Source of the DNA: Erysipelotrichia bacterium
Lineage (GTDB): Bacteria; Bacillota_I; Bacilli_A; Erysipelotrichales; Erysipelotrichaceae
Length of the DNA stretch: 46,540 nucleotides
Direction of reading: 5' to 3'
Assembly: GCA_018333955.1 (NCBI GenBank)
Contig: JAGXSD010000035.1
Coordinates: 1 to 46,540, forward strand
Positions 10,802 through 19,913 of this stretch are shown here, in pieces. The notes below the pieces were generated by a model, which had not been told where the DNA came from, made no database searches, and saw only the letters and a program-made list of their open reading frames with translations. Within the stretch, counting starts at the first letter, position 1. Each line of letters opens with the position of its first letter. Position numbers and translations under genes: made by a program.

Positions 10802-12260
10802 ATGCAAAAGTTGCATAACATTAAAGAAGTTTCACACTTGCGACCGCTTGGACTAAGTCAAAGAATGATTGCGAAGCAGTGCCGTATGTCACGAAATACG
10901 GTACAAAAGGTGTTTAAGATGTTGGATTTAAAGAGATTAGATTATCTTCAACTCAAGGAGTTTGATGATGAACAAGTTCAGGAATTAATTGAATATAAGA
11001 AATCTAAACGAGAGCTGCAGTATGAGTTACCTGACTATGAAAAGTTAGCATTAGAACTCACTCAACCTGAAGTAACAATGCAACTGCTTTGGGTGGAATA
11101 TATTCAAATCTGTTGCAAAAACCATCACATTTACACTCAAATGACACAGTTTAAGAAGTATTTCAATGAATACTTAAATACTCATCAGTTCACTGATGTG
11201 ATTCAACACAAACCAGGCGAAAGAATTGAAGTGGATTGGGCAGGGACTCCTGTAAAGTATCAAGACAGTGATCATGGTGGGGATGTTACTGTTTCATTAT
11301 TTGTCGCAGTGTTACCATTCAGTGGGTATGCTTTTGCACGAGCTTGTCCTGACCAAAGACAAGCAAGTTGGATTGATGCCCATGTGCGAATGTTTCACAC
11401 TTTTAGTGGGTTAGCGAAAATCCTTGTTCCTGACAACCTTAAGACAGCGATTATCAAACACCCTAAATATGAAGACCCCATTCTTAATGAAAGTTATCGT
11501 GAAATGGCTGAACATTATGGTTGTGTTACCATGCCAACACATGTTCGTAAACCTAAAGATAAAGCGAGTGTAGAAAACAGTGTTAATCAACTCCCACGAT
11601 TCATTCTTGTACGCTTGCGTCATCAGCAATTCTTCACTCTAGAAGAATACAATGATCAACTACTAAAAACTCTTGATGAGTTTAATCGTAAACTGTTTCA
11701 AAAGAAATCAGGGTCACGGTTCGAAAGTTTTGCTCACTTGGAGCGAAACAGACTTTTACCTCACCCAAGTACTCCTTACGCATTGGCTTAGTGGCGTAAA
11801 TCGAAAGTTCAAACCAACAGTCATATCCAGGTTGAAAAACGTTACTATTTTGTTCCTTATCGTTGGATTGGGCAGGAAATTGATGTCAAAATCTATCCTG
11901 ATTCTATCGAGGTGATTGCTTTAGGTAAAACGATTGCTCAACACAGAAAATATCCCATTATAAGTGGAACCACAATTTTGGCTGCTCATGTGCCACCGCA
12001 AAGTCAAATTCATCAGTCATGGTTGAAACAACGATTCATTCAAGATGCAATTCAACTTGGTCCCAATATAACTCAAGTCATTAAACATCACTTGAACCTT
12101 GTTAAAGTAGAAGCACAAGGATACAAAACAGCGGCTTCAATTTAAAGTTGGCACAACTCTACTCTGTGGAACGATTGGAGAATGCATGCCGACTGATGCT
12201 TGAAAAAGATCAGTATTCTCGCTATAAGCATCTTAAAACACTACTTCAAAATGGTTAAGA
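10802..12260 (+). pseudogene. istA: IS21-family transposase IstA, interrupted
   Basis: The N-terminus has an HTH (LGLSQRMIAKQCRMSRNTVQKV), then the DDE integrase core with VDWAGTPV (first Asp), LVPDNLKTAI (second Asp) and KDKASVENSV (Glu). I use ATG 10802, which has a GGAGG immediately before it; a GTG at 10775 is also in frame. A TAG at 11789-11791 replaces the codon before the conserved Trp of the C-terminal region, and the same frame then reads WRKSKVQTNSHIQVEKRYYFVPY. A one-base loss near 12143 shifts the last part (LKLAQLYSVERLENACRLML). Confidence 0.85.
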
Positions 12261-12351
12261 TAAGATCGACAGTATTTGAAGGTACTCAAAAGGAAAAATG
12301 CGTTTGCTAGAGGAGGACAATATTATTCCAGAATAGATTGACCACCTTACA

Positions 12352-13070
12352 ATGATTAGACGACTGCGTGAAATGCGATTACCTGTTATGGCTGATGAAT
12401 TGGACAAACTAATGAACTCAAATCATTTATGTGAGATGAGTACACTCGAAACACTCAAACACTTAATTGATGAGGAGTATACGAGTCGAAAGAATAGCAC
12501 TGTCAGATGTTTTATTAAAAAAGCACGTTTTTCAGATAGTCGTGCTCGTTTAAGTGAACTTATTCCTAACCCTGAAAGAAAGATTAATATGAGTGTTATT
12601 GAACAACTTAAAACGAATCAATACATATCAAATCGTCGTAACGTCATCCTTCTAGGTGCACCAAGGAATTAATCATTTTTCGCTAACGCTTTAGGAGTTC
12701 ATGCTTGCGAATCGGGTTTACCGTCAAATACACCCTAATAATTGAACTTTTATCAGACTTGGAAATAAGCAAAATTCAAGGCAATTATAGTCAATGTTTG
12801 AAGCAGCTTGGAAAACTTGATGTCACCATCATTGAAGTCTTCGTATTAAGTACTACGACCTAGCATGAACAGCAGGATTTAATGGAAGTCATTGAAAAGC
12901 GTTCGTGTGATCGCTCCACTCTTTTCTGTTCAAAGATGGATATTGAAGAATGGCATCGTCGTTTAGGAAGTAGCGCTATGCTGACTCGATACTGGATAGA
13001 ATTATTCCAAAGTCCCATCAACTTATTCTTAAAGGTGAATCCATGCGATCAATCATTGAGTAAACAATAA
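12352..13070 (+). pseudogene. istB: IS21-family helper ATPase IstB, interrupted
   Basis: The N-terminal part (RRLREMRLPVMADELDKLM, LIDEEYTSRKN) is typical IstB, an AAA+ helper for IS21 transposition. The P-loop is destroyed: the frame reads VILLGAPRN then TAA at about 12670, where IstB should have a GxxGxGKT/S loop, and ALGVHACESG follows in shifted or deleted sequence. The C-terminal half survives only as fragments ending near 13070. Confidence 0.8.
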
Positions 13071-13165
13071 AAATGAGCCATTCCTTAGGAGTGGCTCCAT
13101 CTTTGCGATGAAATGGCTCTCAATGTCCGATGCGATGGTTCTGATTTGGCGATCTATTCAATTTA

Positions 13166-13474
<309 letters not shown>

Positions 13475-13501
13475 TGTATACCTACCTTTAATAATATGTT
13501 A

Positions 13502-13524
13502 AAAGCCTGAAATGATTCAGGCTT
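13502..13524 (-). terminator. Terminator at the end of the polysaccharide operon
   Basis: AAGCCTGAA pairs with TTCAGGCTT around ATGA, immediately after the DUF3048 stop. The minus strand continues with TTTT. It marks the probable end of the long operon. Confidence 0.85.
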
Positions 13525-13526
13525 AG

Positions 13527-14576
13527 TTACTTCTCAGAATCTTTGAGTATTTCAATGTTTGGATGGACAACTTGAATCCAAGTGTTTCCAGGTAAGAATG
13601 TGATTTCTCTTCCGACGGAATCAAAGTATTGAGTTTTGGAAGTAGCTGTTGCTTTTTTCCATGTTCCTTCTTCGTATTGTCCATTCATGAAGAATTCAGC
13701 TTTACCTTCTCCAACAAAATCGACCAAAACATATCGAACTCTTTCCACATCACGATGTGGAGCGTGTAGAGCGACAATATTAGTTACAGTGACCTGATTA
13801 TTGGTGTAGTCATCCATCATTGGCAATTCATTAATAAAACGTTTATATACTTCGAGAGTTATATCATAAATGTATGTTATCTGATTACTAGATGAGTAAT
13901 TAAATCTAATTTCACTCACTTTTCGATCATTGACATTGGTACTTGAATCAAACTTAAATCGTGGTTCATAATCTTTTAGAGGAATCTTAACTAATGCAGC
14001 TTCAGCATTAAAATAGGCATTATGTGGAGCACTTCTAGAGTTATCCCTTGAGTAAAATTCAGCATTGAGTCCTTTGTGACCATCAAAGCGTATTGGTAGG
14101 TTAATCGTTCTTAAAATGGATAAAGCATCCCCTTCACCGACTTCTGCTGACCCATAATGTGCAAATGGCAGTTTAAGTTCTTTTAATAACTCAGCAAATG
14201 GAACCCGTGCACTTCGTACTGGTCCTACCTTAGTTAGATGTGTTTCACTGAAAATGGCCATAAAACGTGAGATAGCCCAACCATCCACGGATATCTCATA
14301 AACAATGTCTGCTTCTGCTATGCCTGATTGAGGTCGTGCGGCTGCAGTGTTTTCAATCATGATTGCGAAAGCTTTATAGGATGTTTCTGCTTCAATTTCT
14401 CGACCATTGAATGGTTGTCTTAAAACAGGTTCTTCATCCACAGGATCAGTTGGTAAATCATTTGTAGGAGGATTGTTATCAGTAGGTTCTTTTGGTGTAT
14501 TCATTCTCACTAAAATCACGATCCCAAGTAATAAAGATAGCCCAAGTGCTGCATAAGTATAATAGATTTTTTTCAT
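13527..14576 (-). CDS. DUF3048 domain protein (YerB-like)
   Basis: This is an intact 349-aa protein of the DUF3048 family, which is common in Firmicutes and of unknown function. A membrane anchor (YYTYAALGLSLLLGIVILV, residues about 5-23) is followed by a Pro/Thr/Asp-rich linker (PTDNNPPTNDLPTDPVDE), so the domain should lie outside the membrane. Conserved parts include FAIMIENTAAARPQSGIAEADIVYE and GPVRSARVPF. ATG 14576 is preferred because GGGAGGGG lies 6 nt upstream; an ATG at 14600 overlaps the previous stop but has no SD. It is the last gene of the polysaccharide operon. Confidence 0.88.
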   Translation of the reverse strand: MKKIYYTYAALGLSLLLGIVILVRMNTPKEPTDNNPPTNDLPTDPVDEEPVLRQPFNGREIEAETSYKAFAIMIENTAAARPQSGIAEADIVYEISVDGWAISRFMAIFSETHLTKVGPVRSARVPFAELLKELKLPFAHYGSAEVGEGDALSILRTINLPIRFDGHKGLNAEFYSRDNSRSAPHNAYFNAEAALVKIPLKDYEPRFKFDSSTNVNDRKVSEIRFNYSSSNQITYIYDITLEVYKRFINELPMMDDYTNNQVTVTNIVALHAPHRDVERVRYVLVDFVGEGKAEFFMNGQYEEGTWKKATATSKTQYFDSVGREITFLPGNTWIQVVHPNIEILKDSEK

Positions 14577-14599
14577 GTTACCCCTCCCATGGATTGACA

Positions 14600-15223
14600 T
14601 TAAACTTCAATATTTGAAATAAGTAATCCAACCAATGGTTTATTGAGTTCTTTAATGAGTGAAGCATGTTTAGAAAGAACTGATTTAGATGGTCTTCTAT
14701 CTTCTTTCACATATAATATACCATCACAGAATTTGCCTACAATAAGTGCATCATAGCATTCACTTAGAGAAGGTGTTGCAAGGAAGACATAATCATAATT
14801 ATTTTTTAAGTTGTTGATGAGTACTTCAAGTTGCTTCTCATTGAGTAAATCAGTTGAGTTATCAAAGGTATCTTTATTTGTGATAACATCAAAATTCTCA
14901 CTCTGATGAATGAGTAATTGATTGAGTGTGGATTGATTGAATAAGTATTTCTCAATACCATTGAATACTGTTTCTTCATCAATTGTCATGTTCTCAAATT
15001 TCTGAAGTAGATTGATGTTGACAAACACTGTCTTCTTTCCAATAATAGAAAAGCTTTTTGCGACATCAAGAATGACTTTTGAGATGGATTGACTAGGTAT
15101 TGAGTTAATGAAATGCACAACTTTTACTTCTTCATTTTGAAGAAGTAGCGTTCTTACTCGTCTAATTTCTTCACTTCTATTGAGGTTTACATCCTTTTGA
15201 GTGATTTTATCCAGTAGTTTCAT
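14600..15223 (-). CDS. CpsD/CapB-like protein with degenerate ATP site (pseudokinase)
   Basis: This intact 207-aa gene sits directly after the CpsC-like gene, where bacterial tyrosine kinases (BY-kinases) of the CpsD/CapB/YwqD family normally lie. It keeps the family layout (SEEIRRVRTLLL start, KTVFVNINL, NYDYVFLATPS, a final VGLLISN strand). The expected Walker A GEGKS/T sequence is replaced by NSIPSQSISK, the Walker A' Asp is replaced (VNINL for the usual IDADLR) and the Walker B Asp is Ala (FLATPS). The C-terminal tyrosine cluster is absent; the protein stops at SNIEV. A catalytically inactive partner that still modulates chain length through CpsC is my inference. It overlaps cpsC by one base. 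Confidence 0.82.
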   Translation of the reverse strand: MKLLDKITQKDVNLNRSEEIRRVRTLLLQNEEVKVVHFINSIPSQSISKVILDVAKSFSIIGKKTVFVNINLLQKFENMTIDEETVFNGIEKYLFNQSTLNQLLIHQSENFDVITNKDTFDNSTDLLNEKQLEVLINNLKNNYDYVFLATPSLSECYDALIVGKFCDGILYVKEDRRPSKSVLSKHASLIKELNKPLVGLLISNIEV

Positions 15224-15921
15224 TAGCGTACCTCAAGTAATTTTCTAAGTTTTGATTTAGGTGTTTTTCCAGTAAACTTTCCTAACACTTTAGAATCAAA
15301 AAGACTTTCAAAATCATTGTCTGTAATGATATAAGGTGACATGAAGTAGACAGCAAAGACATAAAACACTGCGAACATACCAGATAGAATGATTCCTAGA
15401 ATAATGTTCATTAACCAGTTAACGTTATTCTCATTAATCTTTGGCACTAAGACTGGTTCACTGGTTTGAAATTCACGAATTTCAACGGATGGAAATGCCC
15501 CTTCAATAATTGGTTTAACAAGTTTAAAGATTTCAGTAGAAATCTGAGTAATAGTTTCACTGTTTGATCCTTCAACTTTGTAAGCTAATAGCCCTGAATC
15601 TGAATCATATTGTGATGTTAGCTTATAATTGGAATTTTCAATCTTAAGTGTTGTTAGTGCTGAGTTTAGTGAACTAACATGGGACAAAGTATTTACTATG
15701 AGTGTGATTCCTTGTTCGTTATTGAGTGATCCACTTAGAATAATTTGTGTTTCTACAGAATAGGAGTTGACTTCTCTATTTCGATAAAAAGAAATTCCTG
15801 AAAGAATTATTGAACTCAGCAATCCAAGAATTATAAGCATGGTAATTAATTTTAGATTACGGCGAAGAACATCAAGAAGCTCTAAAAGACTGATTTCTTC
15901 TTCATATTGTTGATTTTGCAT
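15223..15921 (-). CDS. CpsC/Wzz-like polysaccharide chain-length regulator
   Basis: This 232-aa membrane protein has two transmembrane helices, near residues 27-47 and 168-192, flanking an extracellular region. That is the Wzz/CpsC (CapA) layout, and the N-terminal EEEISLLELLDVLRRNLKLI is the typical entry to helix 1. The Pro-rich stretch before helix 2 (SEPVLVPKINENN) fits the family. The cytoplasmic tail (DNDFESLFDSKVLGKF) usually contacts and activates the tyrosine kinase. Here the partner is the degenerate CpsD at 14600-15223, whose start overlaps this stop. Confidence 0.85.
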   Translation of the reverse strand: MQNQQYEEEISLLELLDVLRRNLKLITMLIILGLLSSIILSGISFYRNREVNSYSVETQIILSGSLNNEQGITLIVNTLSHVSSLNSALTTLKIENSNYKLTSQYDSDSGLLAYKVEGSNSETITQISTEIFKLVKPIIEGAFPSVEIREFQTSEPVLVPKINENNVNWLMNIILGIILSGMFAVFYVFAVYFMSPYIITDNDFESLFDSKVLGKFTGKTPKSKLRKLLEVR

Positions 15922-15970
15922 TAATATGCCCCCTATTTCTAATAGATATTAACAGAAACCTTTGAAACAT

Positions 15971-16672
15971 TCAAGTAATCAAATCAGAATAATCATTAGA
16001 ACCCCAATTAATAAATGTTGGGACTAAATTGACAACAGTTAGTATAATCACTAGAACCGTCATCCATGTTGTAATTTTAAACTGCTTGGCTGATTCTTTT
16101 GCTCCTTGCTCCATCATTTCTTTGTTTGATATATATTGTTGTTCAGTCTGTTTTGAGAAGTCCTTCAGAACTTCTGTAAGCTTATGAGTGGACAAGATTG
16201 TTCCTGCCTGAGCAGGTTCACAGTGGTTTCGGGAAATTATCGGCATAATTGATCGATATGTCTTATTTTCAACTGTCTCACATATACCTCTTAAATTCCC
16301 AATTTCTTCACACTTGTGATACGCTGTGCATCTTGAATATTCATAAATTTCGTAGCTGTCATAATTTCCACTTTTGATCAACTTATCAAGACACGCATTC
16401 GAACAAACAGCTATTGATTTTGTTTCATCTCTTCCATTCCTGAGATAATACCAAAAGTACCCTTCTTCGATTTGCTCTCCACATATTTTGCATTCCCAAT
16501 TTGAAAAGTCAGGACGGTCAAATTCATCACTATCTTCATCAAGAATTTCTTCTGGTGAATGATATTTTTTTCTGTTTGGATCTAAAATCTCATATGCTGG
16601 TATCACAGGTTCAATCTTTGGAAGTGTGAATTTACCAAATTCCCCTAATAAGTTCTTGAATTTATCATCCAT
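15971..16672 (-). CDS. Hypothetical zinc-finger-like, tail-anchored membrane protein
   Basis: I do not recognise this 233-aa protein. It has an acidic N-terminus, then a Cys-rich segment (CKICG near residue 60, SNAC about 34 residues later, further Cys and His in CTAYHKCEE and CETVE) that looks like a metal-binding treble-clef or ribbon. A helical stretch follows, then one C-terminal transmembrane helix (TTWMTVLVIILTVVNLVPTFI, about 200-222). It lies 16 nt downstream of the 63-aa gene and 50 nt upstream of cpsC in the operon. An SD (AGGTGGGAG) precedes the ATG. There is no evidence for a role in sugar metabolism. Confidence 0.65.
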   Translation of the reverse strand: MDDKFKNLLGEFGKFTLPKIEPVIPAYEILDPNRKKYHSPEEILDEDSDEFDRPDFSNWECKICGEQIEEGYFWYYLRNGRDETKSIAVCSNACLDKLIKSGNYDSYEIYEYSRCTAYHKCEEIGNLRGICETVENKTYRSIMPIISRNHCEPAQAGTILSTHKLTEVLKDFSKQTEQQYISNKEMMEQGAKESAKQFKITTWMTVLVIILTVVNLVPTFINWGSNDYSDLIT

Positions 16673-16688
16673 TTAATCTCCCACCTTG

Positions 16689-16880
16689 TTAAATTAGCTC
16701 AATAACTACATCACATTCCAAGTTCTTTATGTATCCTTTACTCGTATTAATTTCTAGCTCAGCTGTTGGTGTCCATGTACAGCAGGTCGGTAGATCTCCT
16801 GGATTTACGAGATATTTTTCACCATCTAAAGTGATTAATTCACCTGTATCCAAATTTACTTCTGATAATAATGCTCTCAT
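16689..16880 (-). CDS. Small hypothetical protein (63 aa)
   Basis: This is a short acidic protein with a Cys pair (PTCCTW) and no membrane helix. It is preceded by a strong SD (GAGGGGGAC, about 6 nt before ATG) and followed after 16 nt by the zinc-finger-like gene, so the two are probably translated from one transcript. No family recognised. Confidence 0.6.
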   Translation of the reverse strand: MRALLSEVNLDTGELITLDGEKYLVNPGDLPTCCTWTPTAELEINTSKGYIKNLECDVVIELI

Positions 16881-16906
16881 TATCTGTCCCCCTCATCTTT
16901 CTCAGC

Positions 16907-17068
16907 TCACCCATTAATACAATATTCTGTAAACTCATCTTCTAAAAAAACGGACATCTCTGCTTCTAAAAATGCCCGTTCTCTTTCACAGCACATCCAG
17001 GTGTCAAACTGATCAAACTTATCTGGGATGTCAATGTAATCATGACCTATCTGAAAACCCACCGTCAC
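16907..17068 (-). CDS. Possible small ORF (53 aa, GTG start) or gene remnant
   Basis: The frame reads through GHDYIDIPDKFDQFDTWMCC and FLEAEMSVFLEDEFTEYCING, which has protein-like composition and ends just before the 63-aa gene. There is no ATG start; GTG 17068 is the best choice and no clear SD precedes it. A terminator-like hairpin lies inside it, which argues against it. It may be the 3' relic of a deleted gene. Confidence 0.35.
   Translation of the reverse strand: MTVGFQIGHDYIDIPDKFDQFDTWMCCERERAFLEAEMSVFLEDEFTEYCING
16943..16979 (-). terminator. Terminator-like hairpin inside the polysaccharide operon
   Basis: On the minus strand ACGGGCAT pairs with ATGTCCGT (8 bp including one G-U) around a 14-nt loop, followed by seven T residues (plus-strand A-run 16944-16950). 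It lies between the flippase and the cpsC/cpsD-like genes, so transcripts reaching cpsC would need read-through or a local promoter. Confidence 0.6.
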
Positions 17069-17144
17069 TACCGATCTTGATACCAGCCTATTTGCCTATC
17101 TGTTTATTCTGTATAGCTGCTCATCTCTCCATCACCCTAATCAA

Positions 17145-17170
17145 CTTGTCCACTTGTCCGTGCCCGGCAC
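17145..17170. repeat. Short GC-rich block: tandem CTTGTCCA plus GTGCCCGGCAC palindrome
   Basis: Two copies of CTTGTCC (17145-17159) are followed by the palindrome GTGCCCGGCAC (17160-17170) in otherwise AT-rich noncoding DNA. GTGCC..GGCAC palindromes are typical of small dispersed REP-like or miniature elements. Only one copy is seen in this window. The rest of 17069-17327 shows nothing else I can support. Confidence 0.45.
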
Positions 17171-17327
17171 CTCTCAAATCTAAGCTTTAGTTGATGTAAC
17201 CCTTATTACTTCTAAGCCTCATGAAAGATTCCCAAAATTTACTTATGTGGATGAAAAGTTTCTTGGGGAGTTGGGATGGTTGGAGATTTGTGTTCTGGGG
17301 AAGTGGTAACATATTTTAATACTTCTA

Positions 17328-18851
17328 TTAAGCAGCTCCTCTTCCAAACTTCTTTTTAATTGCTCCAACGATTACGTCAACATCTTCAATTTTCATAAAG
17401 TAGATAATCACAAAATATGAAACTGCTCCAACACTGATTGCCATTAGAAGCGAAAGGTTCTGAGATAAAGAAGCTGTTAAGTAAATAAAGGTCAGTTTAG
17501 CTAATCCGCCCATTAGAGAGGAAGCGAATAGGATTTTTAGGAATGAAATGCTGATTTGCTTCATGCCGAATGGTCCTATTTTTTTACGTAGACTGATGAA
17601 TAGGAGGAATGTAGTGAATGTAGCCGCGATAGAAGTAGCTAAAGCTAACCCTCCTATTCCAAGGTATCGTGACAATATTATATTAAGTATAATATTTAAT
17701 AGCATGCCTAAAGCTGCATTTAACATCGGGGTCTTAGTATTTTGCATCGAATAAAACCCTCTTGCTAAGACTTCTCTATATCCAAATCCCAACATCCCTA
17801 AAGCATAAAAAAACAAAGCCGTAGAGGTCATTTGAATTGCAATTTCATCGAAAGCTCCTCTACCAAAAAGCATTAAAACCACTTGATTACTGAAAATCAT
17901 AGTGCCTATTGTTATAGGTAAAACAAAAATTGTGATTATATTTATCGATTCCTTTAAAGATTTCTTTATACCTTCGTAATTCTTATTACTTGCGAAAGAT
18001 GATATTTGAGGATACATTACAGTGATTATTGAAGTGACAAATAAGCCTTGAATAAATAAATTTAGTCTATTTGCATAATTGAGTGATGATATACCACCAA
18101 TTGCAATTGATGATGCTAAAGTTCGATCCACAAGGATATTGATCTGATTTACGGAAGTTCCCATGATTACTGGTATAGCAATATAAATGGTTTTAATGAT
18201 CCTTGAATCCTTAAAAGCTAATAATGCCGTATATTTGAATTTAGCTTTCTTAATAAAAGGTAACATTAAAATAACTTGTGATGCAGTAGCAACAAGAGTC
18301 CCTATTGCAAGAATCAAATGATTACCTCTTGATGCGAGTATGATAGAGATGATAACTATACTGTTCAGAGGTATACCTACTAAAGCTGGTATAACATAAT
18401 TATTTTTGAGCTGAAGATATCCAGAAAAAATCGTTACCAAAGCCGTAAAATACATTCCCGCAAGGCTGATTCTAGTAAAAACAATAGATAATGTAAAGGT
18501 ATCGTTAGTAAAACCAGAAGCGAATAATTTTATAAGAGGCTCAGTAAATACCAAACCAAACACGAAAAATATTGAAACAAACACCATGATAATATTGATA
18601 AAATTGCTAGTAAATTTATCTCCCTCTTCAATGCCGAATTCATCACTAACTCTACTCTGCATCGGTATATAAGCTGTAACTATTCCAGTTCCTATAAGTC
18701 CAAATATAACACTAGGTATAGTAAGTGAAATCAAGTAGGCATCACTTATATTTGAAGCTCCATAAAAATATGATAATATTATATCTCTCCCGAATCCAAA
18801 TATTTTTGAGATTAGAGTGATTATCATGATTGTTAAAGCGGTCTTCTTCAT
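17328..18851 (-). CDS. MurJ/MviN-family lipid-linked oligosaccharide flippase (Wzx role)
   Basis: This 507-aa polytopic protein of the MOP superfamily has about 14 predicted helices. MurJ-type features are the N-terminal ISKIFGFGRDIILSYFYGAS, helix regions beginning DAYLISLTIP, and the later GFGYREVLARGFYSMQNTKTP with the Arg-Phe-Tyr run common in MurJ. The locus has no other Wzx-like flippase, so this is the likely exporter of the undecaprenyl-linked repeat unit. A general lipid II flippase role is possible but less likely from context. It starts 28 nt after the pseI stop. Confidence 0.88.
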   Translation of the reverse strand: MKKTALTIMIITLISKIFGFGRDIILSYFYGASNISDAYLISLTIPSVIFGLIGTGIVTAYIPMQSRVSDEFGIEEGDKFTSNFINIIMVFVSIFFVFGLVFTEPLIKLFASGFTNDTFTLSIVFTRISLAGMYFTALVTIFSGYLQLKNNYVIPALVGIPLNSIVIISIILASRGNHLILAIGTLVATASQVILMLPFIKKAKFKYTALLAFKDSRIIKTIYIAIPVIMGTSVNQINILVDRTLASSIAIGGISSLNYANRLNLFIQGLFVTSIITVMYPQISSFASNKNYEGIKKSLKESINIITIFVLPITIGTMIFSNQVVLMLFGRGAFDEIAIQMTSTALFFYALGMLGFGYREVLARGFYSMQNTKTPMLNAALGMLLNIILNIILSRYLGIGGLALATSIAATFTTFLLFISLRKKIGPFGMKQISISFLKILFASSLMGGLAKLTFIYLTASLSQNLSLLMAISVGAVSYFVIIYFMKIEDVDVIVGAIKKKFGRGAA

Positions 18852-18878
18852 AATTTCTATATACTTATAGGACTCAAA

Positions 18879-19913
18879 TCATCTAATGTGTTTCCACTTA
18901 AGAGGAGTCCCCCTTTCAATATCAAAATTTGATTTTTTACCAACAATATCATTATAATACTTTGGATGCAATCCATTCCCAGGTCTAATGGATCTCACAT
19001 TTTCATCGGTGAAATTTTCTCCAGCTTTGATATCTCTTACAACAAACAGTGATCTGCCAAGTAGCCTGCTGTTTTTCTTTTTCTCAGTCATACTATAATC
19101 GACATTTCCTATTGCTTTTTCAGCACTTCTAACCGCATCTACCATTTGTTTAAATTCATTAGGTTCTAAGGAGAAACTAGAATCTGGTCCTCCGATCGCT
19201 TTATCTAATATGAAGTGTTTCTCAATTACACGAGCACCTAACGCAATAGACACAACAGGAGCGGTTATACCTAATGTATGATCCGATAATCCTACTTCAA
19301 CACTAAACGTTTCTTTCATATTCGGTATTGTCTTTAAATTAGCATCTTCAATTTTTGCTGGATATGAGGATGTGCACTTTAGTAAAATAATTTGATCATT
19401 CCCCATACGTTTACAAGCATTAACAGCTTCTTCAATATCGCTTAATGAAGCAACCCCTGTAGACATAATCATTGGTTTTCCTTTTGATGCGATGTATTCA
19501 ATTAATGGAATATCCATAATTTCAAATGATGCGACTTTATAAACAGGTACATCTAATTCCTCAAGAAAATCTACTGCTGTTTTATCAAAAGGAGTGGAAA
19601 AGAAAATAAGACCTATGCTATTGGCATACTCCATCAATTCTTTTTGCCATTCCCATGGAGTGTATGCTTCACTATATAAGTCGTAAAGAGTACGTCCATC
19701 CCAGATAGTCCCACTATCAAGCTTAAAATACTCATTATCACAATCAATAGTAAGCGTATCAGCTGTGTATGTTTGTATCTTAATTGCATCAGCCCCTGCT
19801 TCTTTGGCTGCTTTTATTGTATCTTTCGCAATATTGATATCATGTCCGTGATTTGCTGATAATTCCGCAATAATAAATATCTTTTCATTAATGTCAAATT
19901 TATCAATTAACAT
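18879..19913 (-). CDS. pseI: Pseudaminic acid synthase
   Basis: This 344-aa NeuB-family synthase condenses phosphoenolpyruvate with 2,4-diacetamido-2,4,6-trideoxy-L-altrose to give pseudaminic acid. An N-terminal TIM barrel holds IIAELSANHGH, DAIKIQTYTADT, FFSTPFD, CTSSYPA and VGLSDHTLG. PseI-type IGGPDSSFSLEP contains the metal/PEP region. A C-terminal antifreeze-like SAF domain begins near residue 285 (GRSLFVVRDIKAGE). Start ATG 19913 has a strong AAGGAGG SD, lying inside the end of the upstream pseG-pseH gene. PseI rather than NeuB or LegI is chosen from motifs and neighbours. Confidence 0.9.
   Translation of the reverse strand: MLIDKFDINEKIFIIAELSANHGHDINIAKDTIKAAKEAGADAIKIQTYTADTLTIDCDNEYFKLDSGTIWDGRTLYDLYSEAYTPWEWQKELMEYANSIGLIFFSTPFDKTAVDFLEELDVPVYKVASFEIMDIPLIEYIASKGKPMIMSTGVASLSDIEEAVNACKRMGNDQIILLKCTSSYPAKIEDANLKTIPNMKETFSVEVGLSDHTLGITAPVVSIALGARVIEKHFILDKAIGGPDSSFSLEPNEFKQMVDAVRSAEKAIGNVDYSMTEKKKNSRLLGRSLFVVRDIKAGENFTDENVRSIRPGNGLHPKYYNDIVGKKSNFDIERGTPLKWKHIR

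Larger units (their letters stand above)
10672..13145 (+). mobile_element. Decayed IS21-family element
   Basis: This element of about 2.4 kb carries istA and istB remnants. Repeated motifs related to GAGCCATCTCATCG (10685-10698) and AACCAGTTCATCG (10708-10720) appear inverted at the other end as CGATGAAATGGCTCT (13106-13120) and CGATGCGATGGTT (13128-13140). IS21 elements typically carry multiple repeated sequences at each terminus. Outer boundaries are approximate. It sits between the truncated dehydrogenase and a gdhA fragment. Confidence 0.75.

Noticed and set aside
16972-17190. Plus-strand 72-aa frame
   Set aside because: Cys/Pro/Leu-rich with no SD. It overlaps the minus-strand frame and the GC-rich repeat and has no protein-like motifs.
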